From the NCBI RefSeq assembly GCF_012911925.1, contig NZ_JAAXKY010000053.1:1-42679 (forward strand): a stretch of DNA of 42,679 bases, in the 5' to 3' direction. Source of the stretch: Pseudonocardia xinjiangensis (GTDB lineage: Bacteria; Actinomycetota; Actinomycetes; Mycobacteriales; Pseudonocardiaceae). Below, one piece after another: positions 16,686 to 25,003 of this stretch. The position numbers and the translations under genes were made by a program. Position 1 is the stretch's first letter. Each line of letters begins with the position of its first letter. The notes beneath the pieces are model-generated. The model did no database searches, was not told where the DNA came from, and saw nothing but the letters and a program-made list of their open reading frames with translations.

Positions 16686-16765
16686 GCTCGCGTTGGGTGG
16701 CCGATGTCGCCCGGCCCACTGGGGAGCCGGGCCGTCAATCCGAGTCCCGATCGGCTGGAGCCTGC

Positions 16766-17713
16766 ATGTCGTCACGTCGTTCCCTGGTCGTCCCCCTCGC
16801 TGCGGCCGCTCTCGCTGCGGGCCTCGCGGGGTGCGCCTCCTCCCCCACGGCCTCCGCCCCGGCAGGGGCGACGACGGCCGCGGGCGGTGGCGGCCAGGTG
16901 ATCCCGGTGGCCGCGAGCATCAACACGTGGGGCTCGATCCTGCAGCAGCTCGGCGGCAGCCACGTGAAGGAGACGTCGCTGATCAGCAACCCGAACACCG
17001 ATCCGCACGACTACGAGCCGACGCCGGCCGACAGCCGGGTCATCGCCGGCTCGAAGCTGTTCGTGGAGAACGGCATCGGATACGACCCGTGGGCTCAGCA
17101 GTCCGTGGCGGCGAACCCGGACCCCGACCGGGTCGACCTCGACGTCGGGCAGGTCGTCGGCATCCCCGACGGCGGCAACCCCCACCGCTGGTACTCCCCT
17201 CCCGACGTGGAGAAGGTCGCCGACGCCATCACCGCGGACCTGAAGCGGCTCGACCCCGCCGACAGCGCCTACTACGACACGCAGCGGCAGACGTTCGAGA
17301 CCAGCGGCCTGGCGACGTACCACCAGCTGATCAACGACATCAGGACGACGTACTCCGGCACCCGGATCGGCGCCAGCGAGAGCATCGTGACCCCGCTCGC
17401 GGAGGGGCTGGGCCTCGACCTGATCACTCCGGCGGCATTCCTCGACGACATCAACGACGGCACCGACCCGTCAGCCGCCGACAAGTCGACCATCGACGAC
17501 CAGATCACCCGCAAGCAGATCAAGGTGTACGTCTACAACACCCAGAACTCCACGCCCGACGTCGCCGCGCAGGTCGACGAGGCCAGGAAGGCCGGCATCC
17601 CGGTCGTCCAGGTGACCGAGACCCTCTCGCCGGCGAACGCGAGCTTCGAGGACTGGCAGTCGGCGCAGCTCCGGTCCCTGCAGACCGCACTGGCCCAGAG
17701 CGCCCGCTCATGA
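16766..17713 (+). CDS. znuA: Zinc ABC transporter, substrate-binding lipoprotein
   Basis: A 315-residue cluster A-I metal-binding protein. It has a lipoprotein signal with lipobox LAGC at Cys23, so it is tethered outside the membrane. Candidate metal ligands are His81 (DPHDYEP), His140 (GNPHRWY) and Glu205 (GASESI). The His-rich loop of classical ZnuA is absent, as in many actinobacterial members. Zinc as substrate rests on the Zur box in front and the Zur-like domain encoded at the end of the operon; manganese cannot be fully ruled out. The ATG at 16766 has TGGAG 7 nt upstream. Its stop overlaps the znuC ATG (ATGA). Confidence 0.9.
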   Translation: MSSRRSLVVPLAAAALAAGLAGCASSPTASAPAGATTAAGGGGQVIPVAASINTWGSILQQLGGSHVKETSLISNPNTDPHDYEPTPADSRVIAGSKLFVENGIGYDPWAQQSVAANPDPDRVDLDVGQVVGIPDGGNPHRWYSPPDVEKVADAITADLKRLDPADSAYYDTQRQTFETSGLATYHQLINDIRTTYSGTRIGASESIVTPLAEGLGLDLITPAAFLDDINDGTDPSAADKSTIDDQITRKQIKVYVYNTQNSTPDVAAQVDEARKAGIPVVQVTETLSPANASFEDWQSAQLRSLQTALAQSARS

Positions 17714-18588
17714 TCCGGCCGCCGTCGGGCAAGGTCGCCGCGGCCCCGGTCCTGAGGGCGGTCACCGCGGCGCCGGACGTGGTGTCGCTGCGCCGGGCAG
17801 GTTCCGCCGTTGGCGGGCGCACCCTCTGGTCGGAGGTGAACCTGCATGTCCGAGCAGGTGAGTTCGTGGCGGTCCTCGGCCCGAACGGGGCGGGTAAGTC
17901 CACGCTGATCAAGACCCTGCTCGGGCTGGTTCCGGTCAGCTCCGGAGAGGTCACCGTGCTGGGCTCCCGGCCCGGACGCCGCAACGCCGCGATCGGCTAC
18001 CTGCCCCAGCGCCGGGCGTTCGACGCCGGTGTACGGATCCGGGGCACCGACATCGTCCGGCTGGGCTGGGACGGCGACCGCTGGGGAGTCCCGCTGCCCC
18101 GCCCGCTGTCGGGACGGCGCGCCCGCGCGACGCGGCAGCGCGTCGACGAGGTGATCGAGCTCGTCGGCGCCGGTGCCTACGCCGGGCGCCCGATCGGGCA
18201 GTGCTCGGGCGGCGAGCAGCAACGGCTCCTCATCGCCCAGGCCCTCGTCCGCCGGCCCGAGCTGCTGCTGCTCGACGAGCCGCTCGACTCCCTCGACGTC
18301 ACGACCCAGGCGTCGGTCAGCGCGCTGATCCAGTCGGTCTGCCGCAGCGAGGAGGTGGCGGTGCTCATGGTCGCCCACGACGTCAACCCGATCCTGCGCT
18401 ACCTCGACCACGTCATCTACCTCGCGCGCAGCGGCGTGGTGATGGGTCCGCCGGAGGACGTCATCACGGCCGACACCCTGACCATGCTCTACGGCACGCC
18501 GATCGACGTGCTGCGCGACCGTGAGGGCCGGCTGGTGGTGGTCGGCCGGCCCGACCACCCGTCCGAGCCCAGCAGGTCGGTGCCATGA
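17710..18588 (+). CDS. znuC: Zinc ABC transporter, ATP-binding protein
   Basis: A 292-residue ATPase that powers the permeases encoded next. All ABC motifs are present: Walker A GPNGAGKST (57-65), Q-loop Gln100, signature CSGGEQQ (165-171) with Cys in place of Leu, Walker B LLLLDEP (185-191) and the switch His223. The first 25 residues are an extension not needed for the fold. The ATG at 17710 overlaps the znuA stop by 4 bases and its own stop overlaps znuB1, so stoichiometry is probably set by translational coupling. Confidence 0.92.
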   Translation: MIRPPSGKVAAAPVLRAVTAAPDVVSLRRAGSAVGGRTLWSEVNLHVRAGEFVAVLGPNGAGKSTLIKTLLGLVPVSSGEVTVLGSRPGRRNAAIGYLPQRRAFDAGVRIRGTDIVRLGWDGDRWGVPLPRPLSGRRARATRQRVDEVIELVGAGAYAGRPIGQCSGGEQQRLLIAQALVRRPELLLLDEPLDSLDVTTQASVSALIQSVCRSEEVAVLMVAHDVNPILRYLDHVIYLARSGVVMGPPEDVITADTLTMLYGTPIDVLRDREGRLVVVGRPDHPSEPSRSVP

Positions 18589-19457
18589 CCTGGAACCTGG
18601 TCGCCGACGTCCAGCAGATGCTCAGCTACCACTTCATGCTCAACGCCCTGCGCGCCGGCACGATCGTCGCCGTCGTCGCCGGTGCGATCGGCTACGTCAT
18701 GGTGTTGCGCGGGCAGAGCTTCGCCGGGCACACGCTGGCCACGATCGGTTTCCCGGGCGCCGCGGGTGCCACGTGGCTGGGGATCGGGGTGGCGGTCGGC
18801 TACTTCGGGTTCTGCATCGCCGGAGCGCTGGTCATCGCCCTGCTCCCGGGGGCCCGGCGGCCGGGCTCCGGGCTGGGCGGCTCCGGCGAGGAGTCCGCCG
18901 GCATCGGCACGGTGCAGGCCCTCGCGCTGGCGTCCGGGTTCCTGTTCGTCAGCCTCTACAAGGGTTTCCTGTCCGGGCTGAACAACCTGCTGTTCGGCAC
19001 CATCACCGGCGTCTCCGACGCGCAGGTGCTCATCCTGCTCGTCGCGGGCGTCGGGTGCCTGGTCGTGCTCGTCGCGCTCGGCCGCCCCCTCCTGTTCGCC
19101 ACGATCGACCCCGATGTCGCGCGTGCCCGCGGGATCCCCGTGCGCCTGCTGGACGTCGCGTTCCTGGTGCTGCTCGGCATCGTCACGGCCGGCTGCAGCC
19201 AGGTCACCGGCAGCCTGCTCGTCTTCGCGCTGCTGGTGGCCCCGGCCGCGGCGGCGGCCCGGCTGTCCGCCAGGCCGGCTGCCGCGGTCGTCCTCTCGGT
19301 CGGGCTCGCCCTCCTGGTGACCTGGGCCGGGGAGACGATCGCGTTCTTCTCGCCGTACCCGATCGGTTTCTGGGTGACCACACTGGCGTTCGCGGTGTAC
19401 CTGCTGGCCATCGCCCACCGTGCCCGGCTCGAGCGCCCGGGCCGGCAGACGTCGTGA
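18585..19457 (+). CDS. znuB: Zinc ABC transporter, permease 1 (ABC-3 family)
   Basis: A 290-residue polytopic membrane protein with about eight or nine hydrophobic helices. The conserved RGQSFAGHTLATIGFPGA block near residues 42-60 and the LLFATIDPDVARARGIPVRLLD coupling segment are typical of ABC-3 permeases and contact the ATPase. An internal hydrophilic loop (GSGLGGSGEESAGIG) separates the central helices. The ATG at 18585 overlaps the znuC stop (ATGA). A second permease follows with a GTGA overlap, so the transporter is probably a heterodimer of two different ZnuB subunits. Confidence 0.9.
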   Translation: MTWNLVADVQQMLSYHFMLNALRAGTIVAVVAGAIGYVMVLRGQSFAGHTLATIGFPGAAGATWLGIGVAVGYFGFCIAGALVIALLPGARRPGSGLGGSGEESAGIGTVQALALASGFLFVSLYKGFLSGLNNLLFGTITGVSDAQVLILLVAGVGCLVVLVALGRPLLFATIDPDVARARGIPVRLLDVAFLVLLGIVTAGCSQVTGSLLVFALLVAPAAAAARLSARPAAAVVLSVGLALLVTWAGETIAFFSPYPIGFWVTTLAFAVYLLAIAHRARLERPGRQTS

Positions 19458-20656
19458 TCGCCATGCTGTCGCATCCGTTCATCCAGACCGCCCTGATCGC
19501 CGGCACCTCCATCGCCCTTCTCGCCGGTTGCGCCGGCTACTTCGTCGTCATGCGTGGCCAGGTGTTCGCGGGCGACGCGCTCTCCCACGTCGCCTACACC
19601 GGCGCGCTCGCGGCGCTCGCCGTCGGCCTCGACCTGCGCTTCGGTCTGTTCGTGGCCGCGGTCGGGTTCGGGATCGTCCTCGGGCTGCTGGGGGGCCGGG
19701 TCAACGCCGACGACGTGATCATCGGGACGACGCTGGCGTGGGTCCTCGGCGTCGGGGTGTTCTTCCTCGCCCTGTTCACCACGAACGCCGCCAACAGCAA
19801 CAGCAACGCCAACGTCACCGTCCTGTTCGGATCGATCTTCGGGATCAGCTTCGCGGCCGCGGCCACGGCAGCGGGCATCGCCGCCGGGCTGGTCGTCGTG
19901 CTCCTCGTGATCGCCCGACCGCTGCTGTTCGCCAGCATCGACCCCGCCGTTGCCGCCGCGAGCGGGGTGCCCGTGCGCCTGGTCGGGGCGCTCTTCCTGG
20001 CGGTCGTCGGCGCTGCCGCGGCGGAGACGAGCCAGATCGTGGGCGCGCTCCTCGTGTTCGGGTTGCTCGCCGCGCCCGCGGCCGCCGCGGGGCGGCTCAC
20101 CGACCGGCCGTGGCACGGCCTCGCGCTGTCGGCGGCGCTTGCCCTGGCCGCGACGTGGGCCGGGATCGTGCTGGCCTACGCCGCGCCCACCTTCCCGCCC
20201 AGCTTCACGATCATGGCCTCCGCTGCCGCCGAGTACGTCATCGCCGTGGTGATCGCCCGTCGGCGGGCCACCGGGCGGGCGCGCCCCGATGCCGTCCCCC
20301 GCCGTACGAGCGGCCCGGTGTCGACGGCCCAGGCCCTCCACGCCCGGCTCACCGCCGAGGGGCACCGGATGGGGCTGGCCACGGTCTACCGGGCCCTGCG
20401 GGTCTATGCGGACATCGGCGACATCGACAGGACCCGTGCCGAGGACGGGACCGTGCTCTTCCGCTACCGCCCCGACCCCGGTCACCACCACTACCTGCGC
20501 TGCCGGAGCTGCGGTTACAGCGTCCCGATCCACTCCGAGCCGTTCGAGGCATGGACCGCGACGATCGGGTCCCGGCACGACTTCACCGACCTCACCCACA
20601 CCGTCGAGGTCCTCGGCACCTGCTCGTCCTGCTGGATGCACCGCGGCGAGGGCTAG
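19454..20656 (+). CDS. ZnuB permease fused to a Zur/Fur-like regulator domain
   Basis: One uninterrupted frame of 400 residues. Residues 1 to about 270 are an ABC-3 permease (GQVFAGDALSHVAYTGALAA; LLFASIDPAVAAASGVPVRL). Residues 289-400 are Zur-like: STAQALHARL and GLATVYRALR (helices 2 and 3 of the Fur DNA-binding domain), HHH at 344-346, CxxC at Cys350/Cys353 and Cys390/Cys393, and HTVEVLGTCSSC. The basic junction (RRRATGRARP...VPRR) has three prolines where Fur helix 1 should be. The GTG at 19454 overlaps the previous stop (GTGA); ATG 19463 is an alternative. A separate Zur could start at GTG 20318, but it has no ribosome site and would lack helix 1. The permease and Zur identities are firm; the role of the fusion is open. 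Confidence 0.88.
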   Translation: MIAMLSHPFIQTALIAGTSIALLAGCAGYFVVMRGQVFAGDALSHVAYTGALAALAVGLDLRFGLFVAAVGFGIVLGLLGGRVNADDVIIGTTLAWVLGVGVFFLALFTTNAANSNSNANVTVLFGSIFGISFAAAATAAGIAAGLVVVLLVIARPLLFASIDPAVAAASGVPVRLVGALFLAVVGAAAAETSQIVGALLVFGLLAAPAAAAGRLTDRPWHGLALSAALALAATWAGIVLAYAAPTFPPSFTIMASAAAEYVIAVVIARRRATGRARPDAVPRRTSGPVSTAQALHARLTAEGHRMGLATVYRALRVYADIGDIDRTRAEDGTVLFRYRPDPGHHHYLRCRSCGYSVPIHSEPFEAWTATIGSRHDFTDLTHTVEVLGTCSSCWMHRGEG

Positions 20657-20750
20657 CTCACAGCAGTTACGACTTGCATCGAAGCTGCCGCTCTGGCTCA
20701 CTGAGGTACGAACACCATCGAACCTACGAGCTGCTTCGAAGGATCACCGA

Positions 20751-21677
20751 ATGAGTCGCTACGTTCTCACCGGCACGACAGGCCGCCTCGGGTCTCGCAC
20801 CCTTCGCAGCATTCTCGAGAAGAAGCTGATCTCGCCCGCTGATCTGGTCATCTCGTCGTCGAACCCGGCCCACGTCCCACCCATCGCGCAACAGCACGGA
20901 GTCGAGATCCGGAGCGGCAACTACACCGACCCGGAATCTCTGAGGTCCGCATTCGCCGGTGCCGATGTGCTCTTCCTGATGTCCCACCCCGACCCGGGCG
21001 TCCAGCGCGTCGAGTTCCACAGGAATGCGATCGAGACAGCTCGAGATGTCGGTATCAGCACCGTGGTCTACTCGAGCATGATGTTCGGCGGCGAGACGGG
21101 CCTGACGAGCGTCATCGGCATTCAGCAGGGCCACATCCGCACCGCGCGCTACCTGGCTCAGAGCGGCATGGACCATGTGATCGTCCGGCAAGGCATCTAT
21201 GCGCAAGCCTGGGGGTACTACGCCGGCTTCCAGTCGGGAGTTTTCCGACGGGCAGACACGCAACCTCTCGAATGGGTCATCCCTCACGACGCCGCCATCG
21301 CGTGGGCAGCCCTCGACGAACTCGGCGAGGGGAACGCGGCCATCCTCGCCGACTACCGGAGCCATCTGGGACAGACCCTGCGACTGACCGGACCCAGGGC
21401 CACCACGATCAGCGAGATCGCACGATTGGTGGAGAGCAGGACCGGCCGCGCCGTGAATCTGCGACTGGTGGGGAAACAGGAGGCGGTGAGGTACCACAAG
21501 GAGCGCCAGAGCGTTCCACCGTGGAGTTTCCCGTACCTCGAGGAGAACTGGAGCGCCATGTACGACGGGCTCCAGGACGGGGAGGGCGAGGTGGTCGACC
21601 CGCTGCTCGGGCACCTGCTGGGCCGCCCCGCCACGGGCATCGAGGAGATGGCCGATGAGCTGTTCGTACTGCAGTAG
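20751..21677 (+). CDS. NmrA-like / SDR-type NAD(P)-binding oxidoreductase
   Basis: A 308-residue atypical short-chain dehydrogenase. The N-terminal nucleotide-binding loop is TGTTGRLGSRTL, a GNYTDPESLRSAFAGADVLFLMS block follows, and the SVIGIQQGHIRTARYLAQSG segment lies in the middle. It resembles NmrA/QOR2 proteins, which act as NAD(P)H-quinone reductases or redox sensors. The typical catalytic YxxxK is not evident. The ATG at 20751 has AAGGA 8 nt upstream. Base composition is visibly less GC-rich at third codon positions than neighbours. An ArsR regulator follows 118 bp downstream. Confidence 0.85.
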   Translation: MSRYVLTGTTGRLGSRTLRSILEKKLISPADLVISSSNPAHVPPIAQQHGVEIRSGNYTDPESLRSAFAGADVLFLMSHPDPGVQRVEFHRNAIETARDVGISTVVYSSMMFGGETGLTSVIGIQQGHIRTARYLAQSGMDHVIVRQGIYAQAWGYYAGFQSGVFRRADTQPLEWVIPHDAAIAWAALDELGEGNAAILADYRSHLGQTLRLTGPRATTISEIARLVESRTGRAVNLRLVGKQEAVRYHKERQSVPPWSFPYLEENWSAMYDGLQDGEGEVVDPLLGHLLGRPATGIEEMADELFVLQ

Positions 21678-21795
21678 GCCGACGGGACACGTCCCGCGCT
21701 CAGTGGGTACGGACAGGTGAGCCGGAAGGCCCTGGGCAACGGGATGCCACTCGGTACGATCAAGGATCATTTCGCACGGATGTGGAGACATCGCG

Positions 21796-22149
21796 GTGAC
21801 CGAAGCCAAGGACCAGCCGGCCACGGAACAGCTCGAGCTGGGGTCACTTTTCAACGCTCTTGCGGACCCGCATCGGCGATCCATCGTCGAGCAGCTCCTC
21901 GGCGAGCCGGTCGGTGCCCGGCGCAAGTGCTCGAGCTTCGGCGTCGGCGTTCCCAGATCAACGATGACCCATCATTTCAAGGTTCTCCGCGAGTCAGGTC
22001 TGATCACGCAGTTCGACTACGGAAATCGCGCCGAAGTAATGCTGCGTCGAGCAGACCTCGACATCCGTTTTCCCGGACTACTCGACCTTGTCGCAGCTGA
22101 TAGCCGGCACCCCTCAGCCACCCCGAAAGGGGACGAAGCTCACAATTAG
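21796..22149 (+). CDS. ArsR-type winged-helix transcriptional regulator
   Basis: A 117-residue small regulator with LGSLFNALADPHRRSIVEQLL as the opening helices and VPRSTMTHHFKVLRESGLI as the recognition helix, followed by the wing (FDYGNRAEVMLRRADL). No clear metal-binding Cys cluster beyond one Cys (Cys52 region), so it is probably not an arsenic or cadmium sensor; ArsR members near NmrA-like reductases often respond to redox or organic ligands. The GTG at 21796 has GGAG 9 nt upstream. It probably controls the preceding NmrA-like gene. Confidence 0.85.
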   Translation: MTEAKDQPATEQLELGSLFNALADPHRRSIVEQLLGEPVGARRKCSSFGVGVPRSTMTHHFKVLRESGLITQFDYGNRAEVMLRRADLDIRFPGLLDLVAADSRHPSATPKGDEAHN

Positions 22150-22437
22150 CTGAACTGTGCAGGGTCCGCTACCCGCGGCATTCGATCGCTTCCCGACGGG
22201 TCACCAAGCACCAGGTTCTCGCTCGAACAGCGGATCTGGAGTGTCCGGCGCCATTGACGGCTGATCCACCGCACACCACCACGGCCACGCCGGCCCGCCA
22301 CCGCTGCTACGGCATTGACCCGCCACGTGCCGGACTCGACGGCCGGCATCAGCCGGGCTGGTCCCCTCGTCAGGAGATCAGACGGCCGCTCGACAGCCGC
22401 ACTGCACCGATGAACCGCCGAACCGAAAGGACTCACC

Positions 22438-23463
22438 ATGTCCCACCACCTCGACACCCCGCTCGCAGCGCAGACCGGGCAGCTGTTCCTCGATGACCTG
22501 TGCGTCTTCCCCGGAGAGGAGAGCACGGTGTTCGTGATGGACGTGAACTCCACCGTCAACGGTCTGCACTCCGAGCCGAGCTTCCACTCCGAGGCCCGCT
22601 ACGAGTTCAAGGTGCACCTCGACGGCGCGGACGTGGAGGAGCTGACCTACCGCGTGTCGTTCGCCGATCCGGACGCCGACGGGCGACAGGCACTGCAGCT
22701 GCATGCGCTCACGGGCAGCGACGCCCACGAGGACTCCGCCACCGGCGAGCTGCTGCTCGAGGGCAGGACGGGGTCGACGGCCGACGGGACGGGTGTGCGG
22801 CTGTGGGCCGGACGGATCAAGGACTGGTTCTACATCGACCTGTCCCTGCTGGAGAAGGTCAACTCCGCCGTCGCCGACGGCACCGCGCCGGACCTGTCCG
22901 GGTGGCGCCCGGACGACGCGAAGAACAGCTTCGCCGACACCACCGTCGACTCGATCGTGCTCGAGGTCTCCCACCAGCAGCACCCGCAGCTGCGGCCAGG
23001 GTCACGGATCGGGGTGTGGGCGGCCACCAAGCTGGCCACTGACGCCGGCGGCTGGCGGCAGATCAACCGGGCCGGTCACCCGATGATGTGGCCGATCTTC
23101 TGGCCCGACGACGTGCAGTTCACCAACCCGTCCAACACCCGGCACCCGTCCCAGGACGTCGAGACCGACCGCAAGCACATCGCCGACCACATCACCGCGA
23201 CCGTGGCCGCGACGGGCAGCTCCGCCGACCCGGCCGGTTACGGCCGGACCCTGGTGGCAGAGCTGTTCCCCGACGTGCTGTCCTACACCGTCGGCACGCC
23301 GGCGACCTACGGCTTCGCCGGCCGCAACGGCCGCACACTGGCCGACAATGCGCCCGAGGTGATGCTCTCCCTCGTCACCGGGAAGGCCGTGCCCTCCGGG
23401 CTGACACCCGCGGTCAACGAGCAGCTGCGCTCTGCTGAGTTCCCTTACGTCGTCCCGGCCTGA
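22438..23463 (+). CDS. DUF4331 domain protein
   Basis: A 341-residue protein with N-terminal SHHLDTPLAAQTGQLFLDDLCVF, VFVMDVNSTVNG and a YEFKVHLDG segment, all characteristic of DUF4331, a family with no firm function that is often found near peroxidases and oxidoreductases. A long acidic, Trp-rich middle (GRIKDWFYIDLSLLEKVN) and DPAGYGRTLVAELFPDVLSY near the end are also family-like. No signal peptide is seen. It is followed after 8 bp by the stop of a convergent heme-peroxidase gene. The upstream gap (22150-22437, 288 bp) holds nothing I can name. Confidence 0.85.
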   Translation: MSHHLDTPLAAQTGQLFLDDLCVFPGEESTVFVMDVNSTVNGLHSEPSFHSEARYEFKVHLDGADVEELTYRVSFADPDADGRQALQLHALTGSDAHEDSATGELLLEGRTGSTADGTGVRLWAGRIKDWFYIDLSLLEKVNSAVADGTAPDLSGWRPDDAKNSFADTTVDSIVLEVSHQQHPQLRPGSRIGVWAATKLATDAGGWRQINRAGHPMMWPIFWPDDVQFTNPSNTRHPSQDVETDRKHIADHITATVAATGSSADPAGYGRTLVAELFPDVLSYTVGTPATYGFAGRNGRTLADNAPEVMLSLVTGKAVPSGLTPAVNEQLRSAEFPYVVPA

Positions 23464-23471
23464 CCGCCTGC

Positions 23472-24896
23472 TCAGCGAGCGCCGAGGGTGAGCAAGTCGG
23501 CCAGTCCGAAGCTCGGCCCGGTGGCGGGCAGGGTCGGTTCCCAGTCCGGTTGCACGCTCAGGTAGCCGGCCGGGTCGGCGCGCAACAACCCGATCAGCAC
23601 CTCCGCCACGATCCGGCCACCGGCCGGGCCGAGCTGGTCACCGCCGCCACGGTGCTCGGCCTCCTTGAGGATGTAGAACCACAACGGGGTGCCGTGCGGC
23701 CAGCTCTCCCCCACCTCTTCGCCGGTCAGGGGCGCCACGCCCATGAGCCGCGCGACCGCCTCACCGCTGGGCAGCGCCGTGGTCTCGCCACGCAGCAGGT
23801 CCCGCACGGCCAGCGAACGGTAGGCGGCGGTGTCGACCACACCGGTGACCTGCTCGGGCAACCCGATGAGACTCGCCGCGAGCCGGCCGTCGAGGCGCTT
23901 GGCCCGCTGCGCGGCCGGGCGCCCGGGCAGATCGAAGACCTGCCCGAGATCCAGACGCCGGTCGGCAGGCAGCGGGCCGAACCCGACCAGATCGGGGAAC
24001 AGCGGCACCGCCGAACCCCCCTCGACCAGCCGATAGGAGTGCCGGATCTGGCCATGGCCGTAGCGATAGGCCGCGTCGGCGAACTCCAACGGGATGAACG
24101 CCTGCAGGGGCGGCGGCGCGAACCACCGGCCGCCCTCGGCGAGCACCTGCTCGACGAGGCTCGCCCCGACGAGTCGGGGCAGGAAGTCGTGGACCACGAT
24201 CCACTGGTAGTGCCAGGTGAGGGTGGTCCGCGCCCGGTCGAAGACCTCCGCCTCGGGCACCCCAGCCCCGCGCAGCAGGTCGACGATGCGGTTGTGCGCG
24301 TGCAGCAGGGCGACGTGCAGGGACAGCGAGAACAGGTGCACGTCGTTGCGGGGCTCGCCGATCAGGGCCACGCCCTGCTGGTTGCGCGGCACGTCACCGC
24401 CGTCCGTACCGAGCAGGAACCTCGCCGGGTCACCGAGGTCGAACAGGTACGGCGAGCCGATCGGGCCGTCGGAGTAGAGCATCTCCAGGTTCAGCACCGG
24501 GGCGCGGGCGTTGCGCAGCGCATCGGGGGCGACATCCCCGGCGATGGGTGAGCGGTCGGCGGTGATGTCGTGCGCGATCAGCTGGCCGAAGAACGGCCAC
24601 CCTGCCGCCTCCGTGGCATCGTCGCCGCCGTCGCTCAGCGGGTCCAGGACCGCGGCGGCGTCGCAGATCCCGCCGTCGGTGCCCGCGCGCATCAGGAGCT
24701 GCGGGTCGGTACCCAACGGGTCCAGGCCCGGGAACATCCGTCCGTAGCGGGCCGCCCCGGTGGGCCGGTCCACCGCGCGTGCCGGGCTGAGGCAATGGTC
24801 CCGCGCGGCCACGTGGCTGCCGTGTGGCGCAGCGCCGCTGACCTGCCCATCCCCCGCTCCCACGCGTCCTCGATGGTGCTGCCGCTGGTCGAACAC
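23472..24896 (-). CDS. Animal-type heme peroxidase family protein
   Basis: A roughly 474-residue peroxidase-cyclooxygenase superfamily protein. The distal His and the Asp that in animals links to heme lie in FFGQLIAHDITAD (His109, Asp110). The segment GEPRNDVHLFSLSLHVALLHAHNRI corresponds to the conserved helix pair, and the proximal His is in YRYGHGQIRHSY (His281). No signal peptide is visible, so it may act inside the cell, probably oxidising halides or organic molecules with hydrogen peroxide. The frame opens at GTG 24896; GTG 24863 with GAGGA upstream is a good alternative. It ends 8 bp from the convergent DUF4331 gene. Confidence 0.85.
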   Translation of the reverse strand: MFDQRQHHRGRVGAGDGQVSGAAPHGSHVAARDHCLSPARAVDRPTGAARYGRMFPGLDPLGTDPQLLMRAGTDGGICDAAAVLDPLSDGGDDATEAAGWPFFGQLIAHDITADRSPIAGDVAPDALRNARAPVLNLEMLYSDGPIGSPYLFDLGDPARFLLGTDGGDVPRNQQGVALIGEPRNDVHLFSLSLHVALLHAHNRIVDLLRGAGVPEAEVFDRARTTLTWHYQWIVVHDFLPRLVGASLVEQVLAEGGRWFAPPPLQAFIPLEFADAAYRYGHGQIRHSYRLVEGGSAVPLFPDLVGFGPLPADRRLDLGQVFDLPGRPAAQRAKRLDGRLAASLIGLPEQVTGVVDTAAYRSLAVRDLLRGETTALPSGEAVARLMGVAPLTGEEVGESWPHGTPLWFYILKEAEHRGGGDQLGPAGGRIVAEVLIGLLRADPAGYLSVQPDWEPTLPATGPSFGLADLLTLGAR

Positions 24897-25003
24897 GTCT
24901 CGGTGGTCCCTTCAGTCGAAGCAGGCAGGGACGCCGCCCGCTACCTGAAGGACAGGGCAGGGACCGGATCCGTGACATCGGGTGACCCGGCCCCCACAGG
25001 ACC

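Noticed and set aside
18521..19453. Long plus-strand frame joined to the second permease
   Set aside because: It is the shadow of znuC and znuB1 in another frame, Arg/Ala-rich and without motifs.
20318..20656. A separate small Zur gene starting at GTG 20318
   Set aside because: It lacks a ribosome site and the first DNA-binding helix, and the upstream permease frame continues without a stop, so a fusion is the simpler reading.
21678..21795. GGGAC-AC-GTCCC as a terminator after the NmrA-like gene
   Set aside because: The loop is only two bases and there is no T-tract; it is more likely a chance GC palindrome.
22254..22437. Small plus-strand reading frame before the DUF4331 gene
   Set aside because: Composition is unlike a protein of this organism, with no ribosome site or family resemblance.
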